Shown here: one piece after another, positions 9,285-21,677 of the stretch | Numbering within the stretch: the first letter of the stretch is position 1 | Layout: each line of letters starts with the position of its first letter | Source of the DNA: Thalassia testudinum | Taxonomy: Eukaryota; Streptophyta; Magnoliopsida; Alismatales; Hydrocharitaceae | Direction: 5' to 3' | DNA: 64,000 bases | NCBI GenBank assembly: GCA_037157565.1 | Contig: JAZHRO010000036.1 | Coordinates: forward strand, 131,386,001-131,450,000 | Translations under genes and position numbers: made by a program | Notes under the pieces: model-generated | What the model saw: the letters and a program-made list of their open reading frames with translations, nothing else | The model's database searches: none | Told to the model about the DNA's origin: nothing

Positions 9285-12031
9285 TGTTATGACCTGATCC
9301 CAGCTCCCTACAGGACCCGAGATCGGCTCGCCTCGACTAATCCCAAGACTTAGTTGTCCAACGAGAAATAACCCAAAAGCAGAAATATATTACAACCACA
9401 CATGCAATGTAACTAAGCTGAAATAATTAAGTGACAGTAATGGAAAACATAACGAGAAGTCTCAAAAATATTACATGCCACAAGCGAAAGAGTACTACAA
9501 CATACATAGCCATCACAATTACAATAGAAGGAAAAATATAACATGAACAGAAATAGCTAATACATACTAAAGTACTCACTACTACAAAAGGCTTTGGAAT
9601 AGAAAAGAGGAAAGACACTATGGCTGGGCTTGGCTGAGCCCAACACCCTCGGCAGCCGGTGGCGCTGACCTGAACATGGTTATATAATCTATAGTTAGCT
9701 AACGCTGAGTAGAGTGGTGGTTAAGCCATTTACATGCAATTTAACTTAAAGAAACAAGCAAGTAACTAATCATTCATTTCCATTTATCTCAACTAGGTGT
9801 TTCTGTTTTGGTTATTCTAATAAGGATCCACAACATTTCTTAATCCTCTTGTTCCCTAAGGGAATGATCTTGATTGCAGTTTATTCCGCGATGTAGGATT
9901 TACACGTGATACTCTCCTGGCTGAGAGAGCCCCGTGGTCTCCTACACCTGGTCTACCACCCTGATGTCACGGTCGCGACGTAGCGGTGATTACAGCACGC
10001 GTGATAAGCGCACGAGTAGTTACCCCGCACTGGCACATGGTCAGTCATTTCCGCTAGCAGGAACACCCAAACGTATAGCACAGAATAGAACAGGGGTCAC
10101 GCCCCTTAGAACAGGGGTCTCGCCACTCAAAAGTCTACGCACCCTCGCCCGACTCTCCCGATTTGCTCAGAGGGCCTAACAAGAGTAGATGTAGGGTGGC
10201 TAGTCCTAACTCCGAGCCCTATGGGGAAACTGGCTCCCCACTACACTAAAGTAACAAGAGTCGGTGTAGGGGGCCATTCCTAACCTCAGGTCTCAACCCA
10301 AGGGCGGCTAGCTCCCCCCTACAATAAAGTGATAGTAGCTCTCCTCGGTACCACGTACAGGAGGGCTAGGTTACTTTCCATGCAAAAAGGATGGTTGCTC
10401 TCCTTGGTACCGTGTACTCAATGGCTAGCTGACTTCCCTCCTACATACAATATCCGTTCCATACATGCGAGTTCCTTTCTAGTTCCCCGTAGGGTTCGTA
10501 CATAGACTTTTTCATTTCCACATCCAATTCATTAAATGCATAACAGGAAGCTCAAGATTTCACAATCAATTATTCAGTACACAGTAGATATTTTCATTCA
10601 TGTGACGACGGTTCATTAAATGTGGTGCAGGTAGCTCATGGTTTACTACTTTTAGTAAGTATCACTACAATTTAATCAGTTAATACATACGCATTCATCT
10701 CTTTCATCCCCAGTGTTCATTTCACAACCTAGGGTTCAATCAAATATTTCTAAGGCATGTAATTAAATTATTAATTCTGGAATTAGAGAGAGAACCATTC
10801 TACCAGGATACACGGGTGGAATGGGGGCTAGGATCTTAGATCATATCGTCTCCGCAGGCCCCATGTACTCAACTGGCTGGAGACCAACCACATCAAACGA
10901 CTTCAAAACTGTATACAAGTGACACTAACATGTAGAGAAACTCGAATGGAAACCAACAATACTTCGTTTGCGTAAAACTGACTTCGTCTAGGCCCTAAAT
11001 GGCCGAAAGACATGCATACTGACTAAAATTAGACGTCCGAACTAGACCCAGACGTCTTAAACGATCTCAAAACCTCACCTTGCTTCCCTGCGGCTTCCTC
11101 AGACATCTGAACCCCTCTACAACCGTCTGAGGGCGATCCCAGACGTCTAACACTCCCTCCGATTGTCTGGGATTACAGTCAGACGTCTGGTACCATCTCC
11201 AGATGTCCTAAAGTACCTCGAAGGGTGCATCACATGCCTTTCCCTCGTCCTGTACCTGCACATGCATGCCTCTTAAAAATCACGACACGTAAAAGCAAAA
11301 ATATGTGCATGCAGGCACACACGCAGAACATACCTCGGCACTATGCGTGCTATCAAATGTCCGATGCCAGCCTCGAACGTCCTGTGGATCCTCCAGACGT
11401 CTAATACTACGGAAAGTTCTTTTGCAATATCCTCCTGCAAGCTTCTCCTCGCACTCTCCTCCGCTCGCAGAGGCCGCAGCAGCACCTCCCGTAGCTGCAA
11501 GAGGTTGCGGAGTTCCTCTCCACGAGCTCCCTTGGCCTCACTTCCGTCCGCACCTCCTCTCTCAAGCTCCCCCGAACTCCCTGCTCTCCCGACCAACTCT
11601 CCTACTCTCTCCCTCTCCTTCGCCCATGCTCTCCCTCTCTCCGTCTTCGCTGTCTCGAGCCCCCCTCCTTCTCCACTCGTGGCCGCAAGGGGAACGAGAA
11701 CGGGGTGGTCGTCGGTAGGTGGGTGGTAGAGTGAAGGTGAAGGTGGTGGAGATGTGGAGGTGGAGGTGGTGAAAATGGAGAGAAATGGAGAGGGTGGAGG
11801 GGTTTTAAAGAGAGGAGGGTGTGGGTTTGTGAGGGGAGGTGTGTGTGCATGGGTGTGTGCGTGGGGTGTGGGTTGTATGGGAAGAGAGAGAGAGAAATTT
11901 GCGGGATCTCTCCTGCAGAATCTTTTCTTCCCGCAAGACCCACACACCTAAACCTAGGGGGTTTAAAATTGCACTTACACCCATACCTTTCCGAAAAACT
12001 ATGAACGACCCCTGGGAAGGGTCATTTCACA
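9285..12031 (-). mobile_element. 5' LTR of a Tekay/Del-type chromovirus
   Basis: On the minus strand the LTR begins TGTGAAATGACCC and ends GGTCATAACA, so its termini are the TGT...ACA inverted pair usual for this lineage. The length is about 2.75 kb. A TATA-like CTTTAAAA lies at 11803-11810. Degenerate tandem blocks with repeated GGTACC and TAGCT segments fill 10190-10450. The transcribed part holds the phased AGACGTCT array (11031-11402). The LTR interrupts the leader of Z, whose sequence resumes at 12032. No second copy of this LTR is in the window, so target duplication cannot be checked. The 100-220-codon frames here are low-complexity Pro/Ser/Thr runs. Confidence 0.8.
11031..11402. repeat. 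Phased AGACGTCT palindrome array, 20-bp pitch
   Basis: Sites or near-sites start at 11031, 11050, then 11101, 11121, 11141, 11161, 11181, 11201, then 11355, 11375 and 11395. Within the last two clusters every step is exactly 20 bp. Site sequences are AGACGTCC, AGACGTCT, AGACATCT, AACCGTCT, AGACGTCT, GATTGTCT, AGACGTCT, AGATGTCC, AAATGTCC, GAACGTCC and AGACGTCT. The 12 bases between sites are not conserved, so this is not an ordinary tandem duplication. It lies downstream of the TATA-like box. Confidence 0.85.
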
Positions 12032-12152
12032 TTTTGTCCCTCATTTGCCTCTTTAGTGCATGTTTAGGAGGAGGTCCTTAAACCACCCATGAGGCCTCCA
12101 TTAGCAGTTCATTCTCGTTGAGGTCAAGCCTCGGCTCATTTGTTTGTGCTCC
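12032..12152 (+). pseudogene. Z: Athila leader and gag start, fragment
   Basis: From 12059 the DNA matches the start of Athila gag seen in C: a GTGCATG context, then codons resembling M-F-x-R-R-S-L, then the TCAAGCCTCGGC stretch corresponding to G-Q-A-S-T-P. Stops are present. The same gag resumes after solo LTR Y at 19357, so this is the front end of the oldest element in this part of the nest. The chromovirus LTR ends just before it. Confidence 0.75.
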
Positions 12153-15072
12153 TGATGATAGCGTCATCATCTGCCATAACTAACTATAATTAGTCATAAT
12201 CATTAGACAAATGCTCCTACATAACTGCCAAAGAGCCATAACTCACTGCATATCCTTTCTGAGAGTTAAACATAAAACTAGGGTAAAACTGCAATTTTAC
12301 CATCCTATCATAAATGCAGAATAACCATGGGTTTTCCCAGGAGTTAAATGAAGGTCAAATGGTCATAAATGTCTAATAAGAGGGTCTATGTAGACAAAAA
12401 TGGGTTTTCACGTATTTCAAGAATTAATGGACATCCGTAATCCTAAAAATAGAACCACTTAATTAACTGAGGTTATGGTCAGAATAAAATTCATCTAAAC
12501 ATTCTAAAAATCATAGAAAAATATTCTATAAGATTTTTTATCCTTGATTTGACCATGGGAACCCATTTTGACCTAAAATAAAGTCTCAGAGAGGAAGTTG
12601 CCCTAATTTGGGTTTCTGTACAAATTATCCAGTCAAACTTGGTCAAAACATAAATCCAAATTTACCATCATATTCCTTGGGTCTAAATTAAGTTTGTACC
12701 AAAATTTGGGCCCAATCAGTGATCATCTTGACCTAGTTTGCATTTCGGTCAAGTCTGACTCTTTTTCTCTCACTTAAATCCCTAGCTTTCGAAATATATT
12801 GCAAATACCCCCCTAACTTCATCATCTTCTTCACCAATCGGTCTCGTCGTCTCCATATTTTCAGAACTCCTAAACCCATTAGCAACCGACCTTCAATCAG
12901 GGATTACTCCTGATTTCACGACCAAACCCTTCCAAAATTAGAAGGGAGATTCATGATGAAATGCCCTTCAATCTGAACCCGATCTTGCCTTCCAATTCTC
13001 GACCTAGGGATCTTGCGAACTCTTGGAAGTTTCCAAGTCCTACCCTATGATTTTTGAGCTTTCAAGTTTGGTTTCCAAGCTTGAAGCTCAACTCTAGGCT
13101 TATAAAAGACCCGCATCGACTGCCTTACCTCCTTAGCTTGTTTTTGGCCAGAATACCTCCTTCTTCCCTCCTCTCTGGCCAAATGCTCCACGAGTTCCGG
13201 CAACCTCCTTCAACCACCTTCTTTGTCGACCCTCAAAGACTATAGCAGGTGGATTCTTCTTCCTCAGCTTCTTCCGCGCATTGCAATACCAGCGGTCGCT
13301 GCCTACACCCCCTCGTCGTCACCGCTTCTCCCACTGAAGGCTTTGTCTTCTCCAAGTCTGGTGTACCTCCGGCAAAGAAAATATCCCCTTTCGTCCCTTA
13401 TATTTAGGTTAGTTAGGTTCCCTTATATCCTTATGTTAATTCTCTCCCTTTTTATCTTAGTTTCGTCCCTCGACGTCGCCATTCATTGTCATCTACTTCA
13501 TCTTCAGCTACACCTCCGGCGAGTCTACCCTACCTCCACAGGCCACCAAACACCTCGCCAACAAGTCCACAAGCTCCGCCGTACGCCTCCACACAAAACC
13601 CCTCTACCTATTTGTCATTCCATCCACCAAAACCACCCACCGAACAAACCACCTTCGCACCTTCATCTCCGTCACCGACCGACCTCCACATGCCACCATC
13701 CACTGCGAAACACCCGCCATCATCTTTGTCATGCTTCAGCGAAGCTTAGGAACCATTTAATGAGGGCTTTCAAGCCCGTATTCTTGTTTCAGGGTCTCGC
13801 CATTGCTCCGCCGCCGTGACATCTTCCCCGACCGTATTCATCAAGCCAATGGCCGTGTTCTTCATCCAAACACCTCTCAGGCTATGCGGATACACCCCAG
13901 GCACCACTCCAGGTCTTCAATTGAGCATCACGATCACAGCAGTTGCTCCAATTGAATGAAGACATCACCAGCTACACGTATGCGAAGAGAAGGATGTGGG
14001 ATTAGTCCCAGATCGTGGGATTCCAATGCAATGACCGCCCATAAATGTTTTTTGTGTTTAGGCCTTATTGCCTCGACACACTGGGGCTGAGGTCCTCGCT
14101 TCACCCACTCACCCAAACTCGCCTATGCCCTCACTCCTCATTCATCACCACTGCCGGTGAGCCTGGACCCGGTTACAACTCGGATATCTGAAAGAGGAAG
14201 AGGCAGGAAAGAGAGAGAGAGCGAAGAAGGGGTGGGTTTTGCTCTTCAGAGGAAATCTCCAACACTTAGTCGCTGAGGCCTTGGCTTCCCTTGTGCGTGG
14301 GAGAAGAAGAAGCTCTGCAGAAGAAGAGAACAAGGAAGGAAAGAAAAAGAAGAAGAAGGCTTTGTGAAGAGATGTTGCTTGCTTTAAAATGGGTTTTAAA
14401 ATCGTTGCATTGTAGTATAGATCGAATCAACGCAAAAAACAAATAAAATTTATTACTCGATTATCAGAAATGAAAGTTCGAGGTCGAACACAAGGAGCAA
14501 ATAGGAATTCACATACTAATCTCAAATAATGCAAATGAGCACAAGAATTTAAACCACAAAAAGATATTCAATAAATACTAATCTGTCACGGTAGATATTC
14601 AATGAATTCTCATGTATTTTGAGGCAATAAAAAGGTAGAGAAGCTAAAATAATGGTGATTTAAATCACTAATTATTCTCTAAGCATATATATTAAGTATT
14701 TAATATCTCAACAATATCAAGCCTCAAATCAGTTGTTGGATCTGATAACAAGACGACTTAACCATCAAACTTAGGTCTTCTTCTTCTACTTCTGCTTTCT
14801 TCTTCTTTAGCTTTCCTTCTTCTTCTTTTCTTTCCTTCTTTGCTTTCTCTTTCACACATGAGCCTCCTTCCTTTCTTCCTCTTCTGCCTTCTTTTTCAGT
14901 CCCTCTGCTTTTCTCTTCTGTAGCTCTTCTCTTCTTTCTTTCTTTACACACAGAGGGCAGCCAACTCAAAATTGCCTAAGTGTCGCACAAGGCAAAACCC
15001 TCCCCTACCCCACGCTCTCTCTCTTTCTCTCCTCTTAGGTTTTGCCCTTCCAAGGCCAGTCAGGGTAGTTGG

Positions 15073-16775
15073 TGTTGGTGCTAGAGCACCACAATCATCT
15101 GTTTTGATGATAACAAAATACGTGTTATTTAACATTTGCACTTGGAGTCTTAGATTTCAGGTCAATTGCAAATGTAGACGTGTTTAGACGGAACTCGAGC
15201 TCGCATCCAGGATGGATTGGAGGAGCTCGATGGAGAACAGAGGAGATTTGCGAGGAGCGATATATTGAAGATGGAAGGACAAGAAGAATAGGATAGAATT
15301 CTGTTCTTTCTTTCATGTACTCTTGTCTTTATTTTCTTGCTCTTTTTATTCCTTAGAAAATTATGTTAAAGAGCCTCAAAGTACCCTAACAGTAGTCCTA
15401 GGAACACCAGCACAACCCTAGGATACTTAGGTTTTCTGTAGAGTACTTAGAAAACCAATATAGGGTTCAAACAGAGTTTCCAGACGTCTAATTCCCAAAT
15501 TAGACGTCTGATAAAGTGTTTTAAGACGTCTGACTGTTGATTCAGACGTCTGATAACCATTAGGCTGGACATAGTTAGTTCTGTCTGATGAAATCAGATG
15601 TCCAGACCTTAGACCAGACGTCTTAGGAGACGTCTAATGACTTTGCCAGACGTCCAATTAGTGGACCGTTGGCTGGCTTAGCGAACAGTCAAGAATGTGA
15701 CCGTTAGAGCCTTATTAGACGTCCATAGGACTTTCCAGACGTCTGATAATTGACCGTTTTGCCTCGGCTGACCCAAAATCTCTTCTCAGAGATTTTCTAG
15801 CCGTTGCAACATTTGGAAATCCATTCCCACAAAAAAAGTAGGTTTCCAGACGTCCAGACATAGTGCCAGACGTCCTATATGTCGTCTGATGGACTTGCAC
15901 AAGAACCCTGTTTAGATCTGATTCAAGTCAGGAAGGAATCTGCCCAAAATCAGACGTCTGACCTTTAAATCAGACGTCTTAAAGTGAACTTCCAGACGTC
16001 TGATGCCAGAATTAGACGTCTGATAACCCTGTCAGTGCAATGATTGTTCCTGATTTCGGGCTGATTCTCTTGGGCTTTGCACCCAACGGCTATGGAACCT
16101 TTCCTAAGCCTTCCAAAGCCTTCCTAAGGCCTCTATAAATAGAGGGGAACCTTTGCAACACAAAAACACACCAAGATACACAAGAAACACTTTGTAATAC
16201 ACTTTCCACTCTCTTGTGTCCTAGCTAGCTCTTGCTCTCCAAGCTCAAGCTCCATTCTCTTGAGAGCATCAAGCTGTTGCGCACCCGCTCTCCCGCCGTT
16301 GTTCACGAGAGCGACGTTGCGCCGTCGCGTGGCACACGCATCCGCGTCGTCGATGCACTCCTTTCAAAGGGAAGCATCCTATTTCCTATAGAAGCTTAGG
16401 TTAAATATTACTTTGTTGGCTCTATAGGATTACTTGTTTTATCTTTGTTATTTGGTTGGGTATTCGCTTTGCGAATTCCCGTCTCCTTCGCGAGACAAAA
16501 TCCTTCTCGTGAAGAGAAGGGGTTGAGGTACGCTACCCTCGTCTAAGTAGCGTGGTTGTATTTGAGGTTGAATCACCCTCGTTTAAAGTGATTCATTTAG
16601 TGGATTTTGATCAACTTGGTTGATCGGAAAATCCTAACTTGAGAGGGTTAGGTGGTGGTTTTCACCCGGTTTGGGTTTCCACTTAAAAATACTTTGTGTG
16701 ATTGCATCTTGTGAGATTGTTTATATTTTATTTCCGCAATTATTACGTCACCCCCTCCTGGTAGGGAAAACTTCA
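15073..16775 (+). mobile_element. Cop1: Sirevirus-type copia solo LTR
   Basis: It runs from TGTTGGTGCTAGAGCACC to GGGAAAACTTCA, 1703 bp, and matches both LTRs of Cop2 end to end. The flanks are GTTGG (15068-15072) and GTCGG (16776-16780). Sister Athila LTRs read GTCGG at this spot, so the left copy of the target duplication has probably changed C to T at a CpG. The TATA box TATAAATA is at 16134-16141, inside the palindrome CTCTATAAATAGAG. A dense AGACGTCT array precedes it. The flanking DNA is S1. Confidence 0.92.
15482..16020. repeat. Phased AGACGTC array in Cop1 U3
   Basis: About fifteen AGACGTCT or AGACGTCC sites fall in 540 bp. Starts are 15482, 15502, 15524, 15544; 15616, 15628, 15648; 15717, 15737; 15848, 15868; 15952, 15972, 15993, 16013. 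Steps within clusters are 20-22 bp, with one of 12. Most sites are followed by GAT or preceded by TC or CC, giving a 12-bp palindrome TCAGACGTCTGA in the best cases. The array ends about 110 bp before the TATA box. Palindromic repeats in the U3 of Sirevirus LTRs are known from maize. Confidence 0.9.
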
Positions 16776-19356
16776 GTCGGGTTATCATGTAGGCATGCAC
16801 CCAGGTCCAGGCTCACCGGCAGTGGGTGGTGAGCGAGGAGTGAAGGCTTAGGTGGGTTGGGTGCACCAGGTCCGCAGGGGAAGTGTCACGAACGAGGCAC
16901 GTGAGGGTGCGGGGGACCTTCACCTCCCCTATGACTTGAGGCACTAAGGCCTATGCACTTTTTCAATTTATTTCAGAGCTTTTGCTCATCGACTAACAAT
17001 GTGGGACTAAAGTCCCACACCTTCTTCGCTTGCGTCTCTAAGCAGCACTTGTAGGGGAAACCTCGTCCAATTGGGCGTGTTCTGTGCTTGGTGTATCCAA
17101 TCTAGAACCTGGGTGCGTGCGTTGAGCCAAATTGCACGACCTGGAGATGCAACCTAGGGTGTGCATGGCCGTGAACTTGAAGAACATGGTGGCGATAGGC
17201 AGAGCTCTGACGAAACCTGAAAAACACGTAAAACAACCTCACAGCCAAATTAAACTTGCTCAGGAGGTTCGACGAACGTTGGCGAATGTAGTGGCGGTCG
17301 TTTCATGGTGAGGCGAGGCATGGGGTGATGTATCAGAAGCGGCGAAGGTCGGAGAACAGTGAGTCATTCGACGGCAGGTTTGAGTGGGCGAGAGGATGAA
17401 TAAGGAGAGGGATTTTGAAGAGGGTGGGGAGGTGAAGGTTGTGGGCTTGTCGGTGAGTTGATTGGTGGTCTGTGGTGGTGAGATGGGCTCGCCAGAGGAG
17501 TGGTTGGAGGTGAGGATGATTAAGGTGAACGGCGTGTCGAGGGATCGAAATCGAAGGATAAATAGAGGGAGAAAGAGTAGGGGAGACGAGGGAATGTTAG
17601 AACCTAATCTAAGGATGAATGGGGGAGATATTCCCACACCAGTGTGATGGCCAGACATGGGGAAGACGAACCTCCGAAGGGAGAGACGGCGGCGAAGGGG
17701 TCTGGATGCCTTTGCTTTGGCCGGTGAGAGGCAGAGGAAGGAGGAGAGGATAGCTGTGCCTCCAATTTGATGGTTGGGGCCGCAGATGAAGGAGACGAAG
17801 AGGACCACCAGAGCTTAGGTCGGAGTTAGCTATGGGAGAGGAAGAAGAGGGCTTTGTGACCTTAAATCTCGCTCAAGAGCACAGTCGTGCCCTGGGGATC
17901 TTTTTATAGAGCTCCGGAGGGGGTTTTGAGCTTGGAAGCTAAGCTTACAAGCAAGGAATTGTCGGTAAGGTAGGAAACCCAAATCTCTCATGCATGTGCA
18001 TGAGAGATTGGGAAGGTTATGGAGCTCATGGATGGATTCAGAGGGAAGAGGACTCCTCAAAGAATCTCCCTTCCAATTTTGGAAGGGATTGATTGAATAG
18101 AGGAGTTCTCTTCAATCAAAGGTCACCGGAGAAGGATTCCTCCTCGATAATGATAGAGGGACCTATTTGTGAATAATATGACAAAGTTTGGGGGTTATTT
18201 GTAATAATTTCAAAAGTTAGGGGCATGTGTGTGAAATAAAAGAGTTAGATAGGACTAAAATGTAAACTTGGTCAAGATGTTCTCAGATTGGGTCCTAATT
18301 TTGGTACAAAGCTAATTTGAACCCAAGGAATCCAATGGTGAAGTTATTTTTTGGTTTTGACCAAGTTTGACTAGGTAATTTATGCAAAAACCCAAATTAG
18401 GGCAAATGTTAATTTGAGACTTTGTTTGGGTCAAGATGGGTTCTGATGGTCAAATTGAAGGTACCAAACCCTAGAGAATATTTTTCTATGAATTTTAGAA
18501 GGTTTAGGTGAATTTTATCCTAACCAAAACCTCAGTTAATTAAGTGGGTCTATTTTTAGGGTTTCAAAAGTCATTTAATTCTCAAAACATGTGCAAACCC
18601 TTTTGTCTATTCTAACCCACTTGTTAGCCTTTTAGGACCATTTAACCCTTAATTACCCCTTGGGAAAACTTGTGATTGTACTGCATTCATGATATGATGG
18701 TAAAACTGCAGTTTTAACCATATTTTCTTGTCTTTCCCTCAGAATGAATTTCTAGCGAAATATGGTTCTCTGGCAGCTATGTAAGAGTATTTACTGACTT
18801 AATTAGATCAAAATGAGCTAGTTGTGGCTCATAATGGTGTTCTTATCAAGAGAGAAGGAAGAAGGAAGGAAGAAGAGGAAAAGAAGAAGAAAGGCTTATG
18901 TGTGTATTGTAGCAACGACATTTAAGTCGCCTGATTTGCCAGAAAGACGTCTGATCACTGTAGCATTCAAGCTATTGTTGGATTATTTGATATAATTGAT
19001 AGTTGGATGCATGCTTAACTTAAGGAGGATATAAGTGGTGATTCAAATCACCATTGTTTTTTATCTTCTCTTCTTTTTGTCCTCATATTCTTGAGATACA
19101 TTGGATTTCATTGAATAGTTAATGTGATAGGTTTTCATTCATTGAATATCTTGTGTTTGGCTTATTTCTTGTGCTCATATATATATTCATTTTGATTAGC
19201 ATGTGAATTGCAATACTTGCTCCCTGTGTTCGACCTCGGACTTCATTTTTGATATTCGAGTTATAAATTGTATTTGTTGAGAGAGCTTTTTAAGAGATTT
19301 TACCACAACGAAGCATATTTTAAACTCCCTAATAACTCTGTCAACACTACCCCCCA

Positions 19357-19871
19357 ACTAGATTGTCATCCCTATCGACTCATCTGCTTTAGAGCCTAGA
19401 TCTCCATCAGCCACATCCATGGAGAATCAAGAAGAGCCCAATCTATAGAATCAGCTACAACGCCTCAATGATTTATTCCAAGCATTCATGAACCTGTCGC
19501 AATGTCCTCAGATGTGAGATCACTATAATCCCACTACGGTGGCGACTGAACCAAGGGTATAAATCCTAGCTGAAGGGCTTGATATTGAACTTGAGCCAAA
19601 TCTGATTAATGCTATTCCTAAATTCCACGGCTTAAACTCCGAAGATCCCTTCTAGCACATCAAGCAACTGAAACATTTGGCCCAAACCTTTGGATCTCCT
19701 GTTCAGAACCGAAACATCCTGCTCGTGAAGATGTTTTCCTTCTCCCTTATGGATAAGGCTTCCCACTAGTATCAAACTTTGACCCATCTGATCAACACAA
19801 GGGAGGAACTCCAATCTGAATTCCTGAAGAAATTCTTCCCAGTTGGTCAGACGAATGCACTGAGGCACTAG
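19357..19871 (+). pseudogene. Z: Athila gag, N-terminal half, decayed
   Basis: The translation follows the gag of C from the region before its second Met through LNDLFQAFMN, then [13 protein letters not shown] and the block ending FLKKFFPVGQTNALRH, with many in-frame stops. It is cut at the ACTAG target site by Cop2 and resumes at 24893. Gag forms the capsid of the virus-like particle. This copy is noncoding. Confidence 0.88.
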
Positions 19872-21623
19872 TGTTGGTGCTAGAGCACCACGATCATTTG
19901 TTTTGATGATAACAAAACACGTGTTATTTAACATTTGCAATTTGAGTCCTAGATTTCAGGTCAATTGCAAATGTGGACGTGTTTAGACGGAGTTCGAGCT
20001 CGCATCCAGGATGGATTGGAGGAGCTTGACGGAAAACAGAGGAGGTTCGCGTGGAGCGAAAGAATGAAGATGGAAGGAAATGAAGAATAGGATAGATTTC
20101 CTTCTTTTGTACTTGTTGTATTTTTTCGTTTCTTTTGTTTCTCTTTATTTTCCTTAGAAAATTATGTTAAAGAGCCTCAAAGAACCCTAACAGTAGTCCT
20201 AGGAACACCGGCACAACCCTAGGATACTTAGGTTTTCTGTAGAATACTTAGAAAACCAATATAGGGTTCAAACAGACTTTCCAGACGTCTAATTCCCAAA
20301 TAAGACGTCTGATAATGTATTTTAAGACGTCTGACTGTTGTTTCAAACGTCTGATAACTGTTAAGCTGGACATAGTTAGTTCTGTCTGATGAAATCAGAC
20401 GGCCAGACCTTAGACCAGACGTCTTAGGAGACGTCTGATGACTTTGCCAGACGTCCAATTAGTGGACCGTTGGCTGACTTAGAAAACACTCAAGATTATG
20501 ACCGTTAGAGCCTTATCAGACGTCCATAGGACTTTCCAGACGTCTGATAAATGACCGTTTTGCCTCGACTGACCCAAAATCTCTTCTCAGAGATTTTCTA
20601 GCCGTTGCAACGTTTGGAAATCAATTCCCGCAGTAAAAGTAGGTTTCCAGACGTCCATACTTAGTTCCAGACGTCCTGTATGTCGTCTGATGGACTTGCA
20701 CAAAAACCCTGTTTAGATCTGATTCAAGTCAGGGAGAAACCCGCATAGAATCAGACGTCTAACCTTTTAATCAGACGTCTTAAACTGGCCTTCCAGACGT
20801 CTGATGCCAGAGTTAGACGTCTGATGACCCTATCAAATGCAATCATTGTCCTGATTTCGGCCTGATTCTCTTGGACTTTGTTCCCAACGGCTATGGAAGC
20901 TTTTTTAAGCCTTCCAAAGCCTTCCTAAGGCCTCTATAAATAGAGGGGAGCCTTTACACACCTAATACACTAAGAGACACACAAAACACACAAGATATAC
21001 ACCTAGAGAGACCAAGATACACTAAGATCAAGTATTTCCACTCTCTTGTGTCCAAGAAGCACTTGCTCTCTAAGCTCAAGTTCTACATCTTGAGAGCATC
21101 ATTCCCTTCGTGCACCCGCTCTCCCGCCGTTATCTACGAGAGCGACATTGCGCCGTTGCGTGGCTCACGCACCCGCGTCATCGTCGACGCACTCCTTGCA
21201 AAGGGAGTTTCCTAAATCCTATAGAAGCTTAGGTTTAAATTACTTTGTTGGCTCTATAGGTTTGTTGTTTTATTTTACCTTTGTAATTTGGTTGGGTATT
21301 CGCTTTGCGAATTCCCGTCTCCTTCATGGGACAAAATCCTTCTCGTGGAGAGAAGGGGTTAAGGAACGCTACCCTCGTACTCGTAGCGTGGTTGTACTGA
21401 GGTTGAATCACCCTCGTTTTAAAGTGATTCATTTAGTGGATTTGATCAACTAGGTTGATCGGAAAATCCTAACTCGAGAGGGTTAGGTGGTGGTTTTCAC
21501 CCGGTTTGGGTTTCCACCTAAAAATACCTGTGTACATTTTGTGATTGCTTATTTTTGTGATATTGCTTTATATATTCAATTACGCAATTTTATTACGTCA
21601 CCCCTCCTGGTAGGGAACTTTCA
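19872..21623 (+). repeat. Cop2 5' LTR
   Basis: It runs from TGTTGGTGCTAG to GGGAACTTTCA, with a TATA box at 20935-20942 inside CTCTATAAATAGAG. The AGACGTCT array spans about 20283-20825, in the same layout as Cop1, with some sites changed by single substitutions. The transcript start should lie shortly after the TATA box, followed by R and U5. Confidence 0.93.
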
Positions 21624-21625
21624 TT

Positions 21626-21640
21626 TGGTATCAGAGCAGG
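21626..21640 (+). promoter_or_regulatory. Cop2 primer-binding site, tRNA initiator Met
   Basis: TGGTATCAGAGCAGG begins two bases after the 5' LTR end. It is complementary to the 3' end of plant initiator Met tRNA, the standard copia primer. Confidence 0.93.
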
Positions 21641-21677
21641 TCTTGCGAGATCGGAGTAACACCCGGCAAGAGATCAA

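Larger units (their letters stand above)
14373..18848 (-). mobile_element. S1: Athila solo LTR interrupted by Cop1
   Basis: On the minus strand it begins TGATAAGAACACCATTA and ends AAAGCAAGCAACA. AGAGA flanks it on both sides (14368-14372 and 18849-18853) as a perfect 5-bp target duplication. Without Cop1 and its duplication it is about 2.77 kb. The minus-strand TATA box is at 17901-17908 and the upstream hairpin at 17978-18012. The CTTGTGTTCGACC block lies near 14480-14495. No internal region remains, so it arose by LTR-LTR recombination after insertion into Y. Confidence 0.85.
12153..19356 (+). mobile_element. Y: Athila solo LTR interrupted by S1
   Basis: It starts TGATGATAGCGTCATCA, the LTR-start palindrome of this family. 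Sequence continues to 14372, is interrupted by S1, and resumes 18854-19356, giving about 2.7 kb, the same size as the LTRs of A, C and S1. A TATA box, TATAAAAG, lies at 13101-13108. The GTCGAAC-type block shared by all these LTRs, here as GTTCGACCTCGG, lies near 19227. There is no primer site at its end: gag of Z follows directly, so it is a solo LTR inserted into gag near codon 30. Target duplications are not recognisable, which fits an old event. The 198-codon frame at 13223 is not conserved in sister LTRs. Confidence 0.75.

Noticed and set aside
10190..10450. A satellite array in the chromovirus LTR
   Set aside because: Repeated words are present but units are degenerate and of uneven length. 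I cannot define a period by eye.
11273..11951. Overlapping 113-224-codon frames on both strands
   Set aside because: They are Pro/Ser/Thr/His-rich readings of CT-rich LTR DNA, present in several frames at once, with no conserved domain.
13223..13819. A 198-codon plus-strand frame in LTR Y
   Set aside because: It is His/Pro/Ser-rich, lies after the TATA box in an LTR, and has no counterpart in the LTRs of A, B, C or S1.
15482..16020. A CRISPR-like array
   Set aside because: Repeats are 8-12-bp palindromes with 8-12-bp spacers in a plant LTR. Unit size and context exclude CRISPR.
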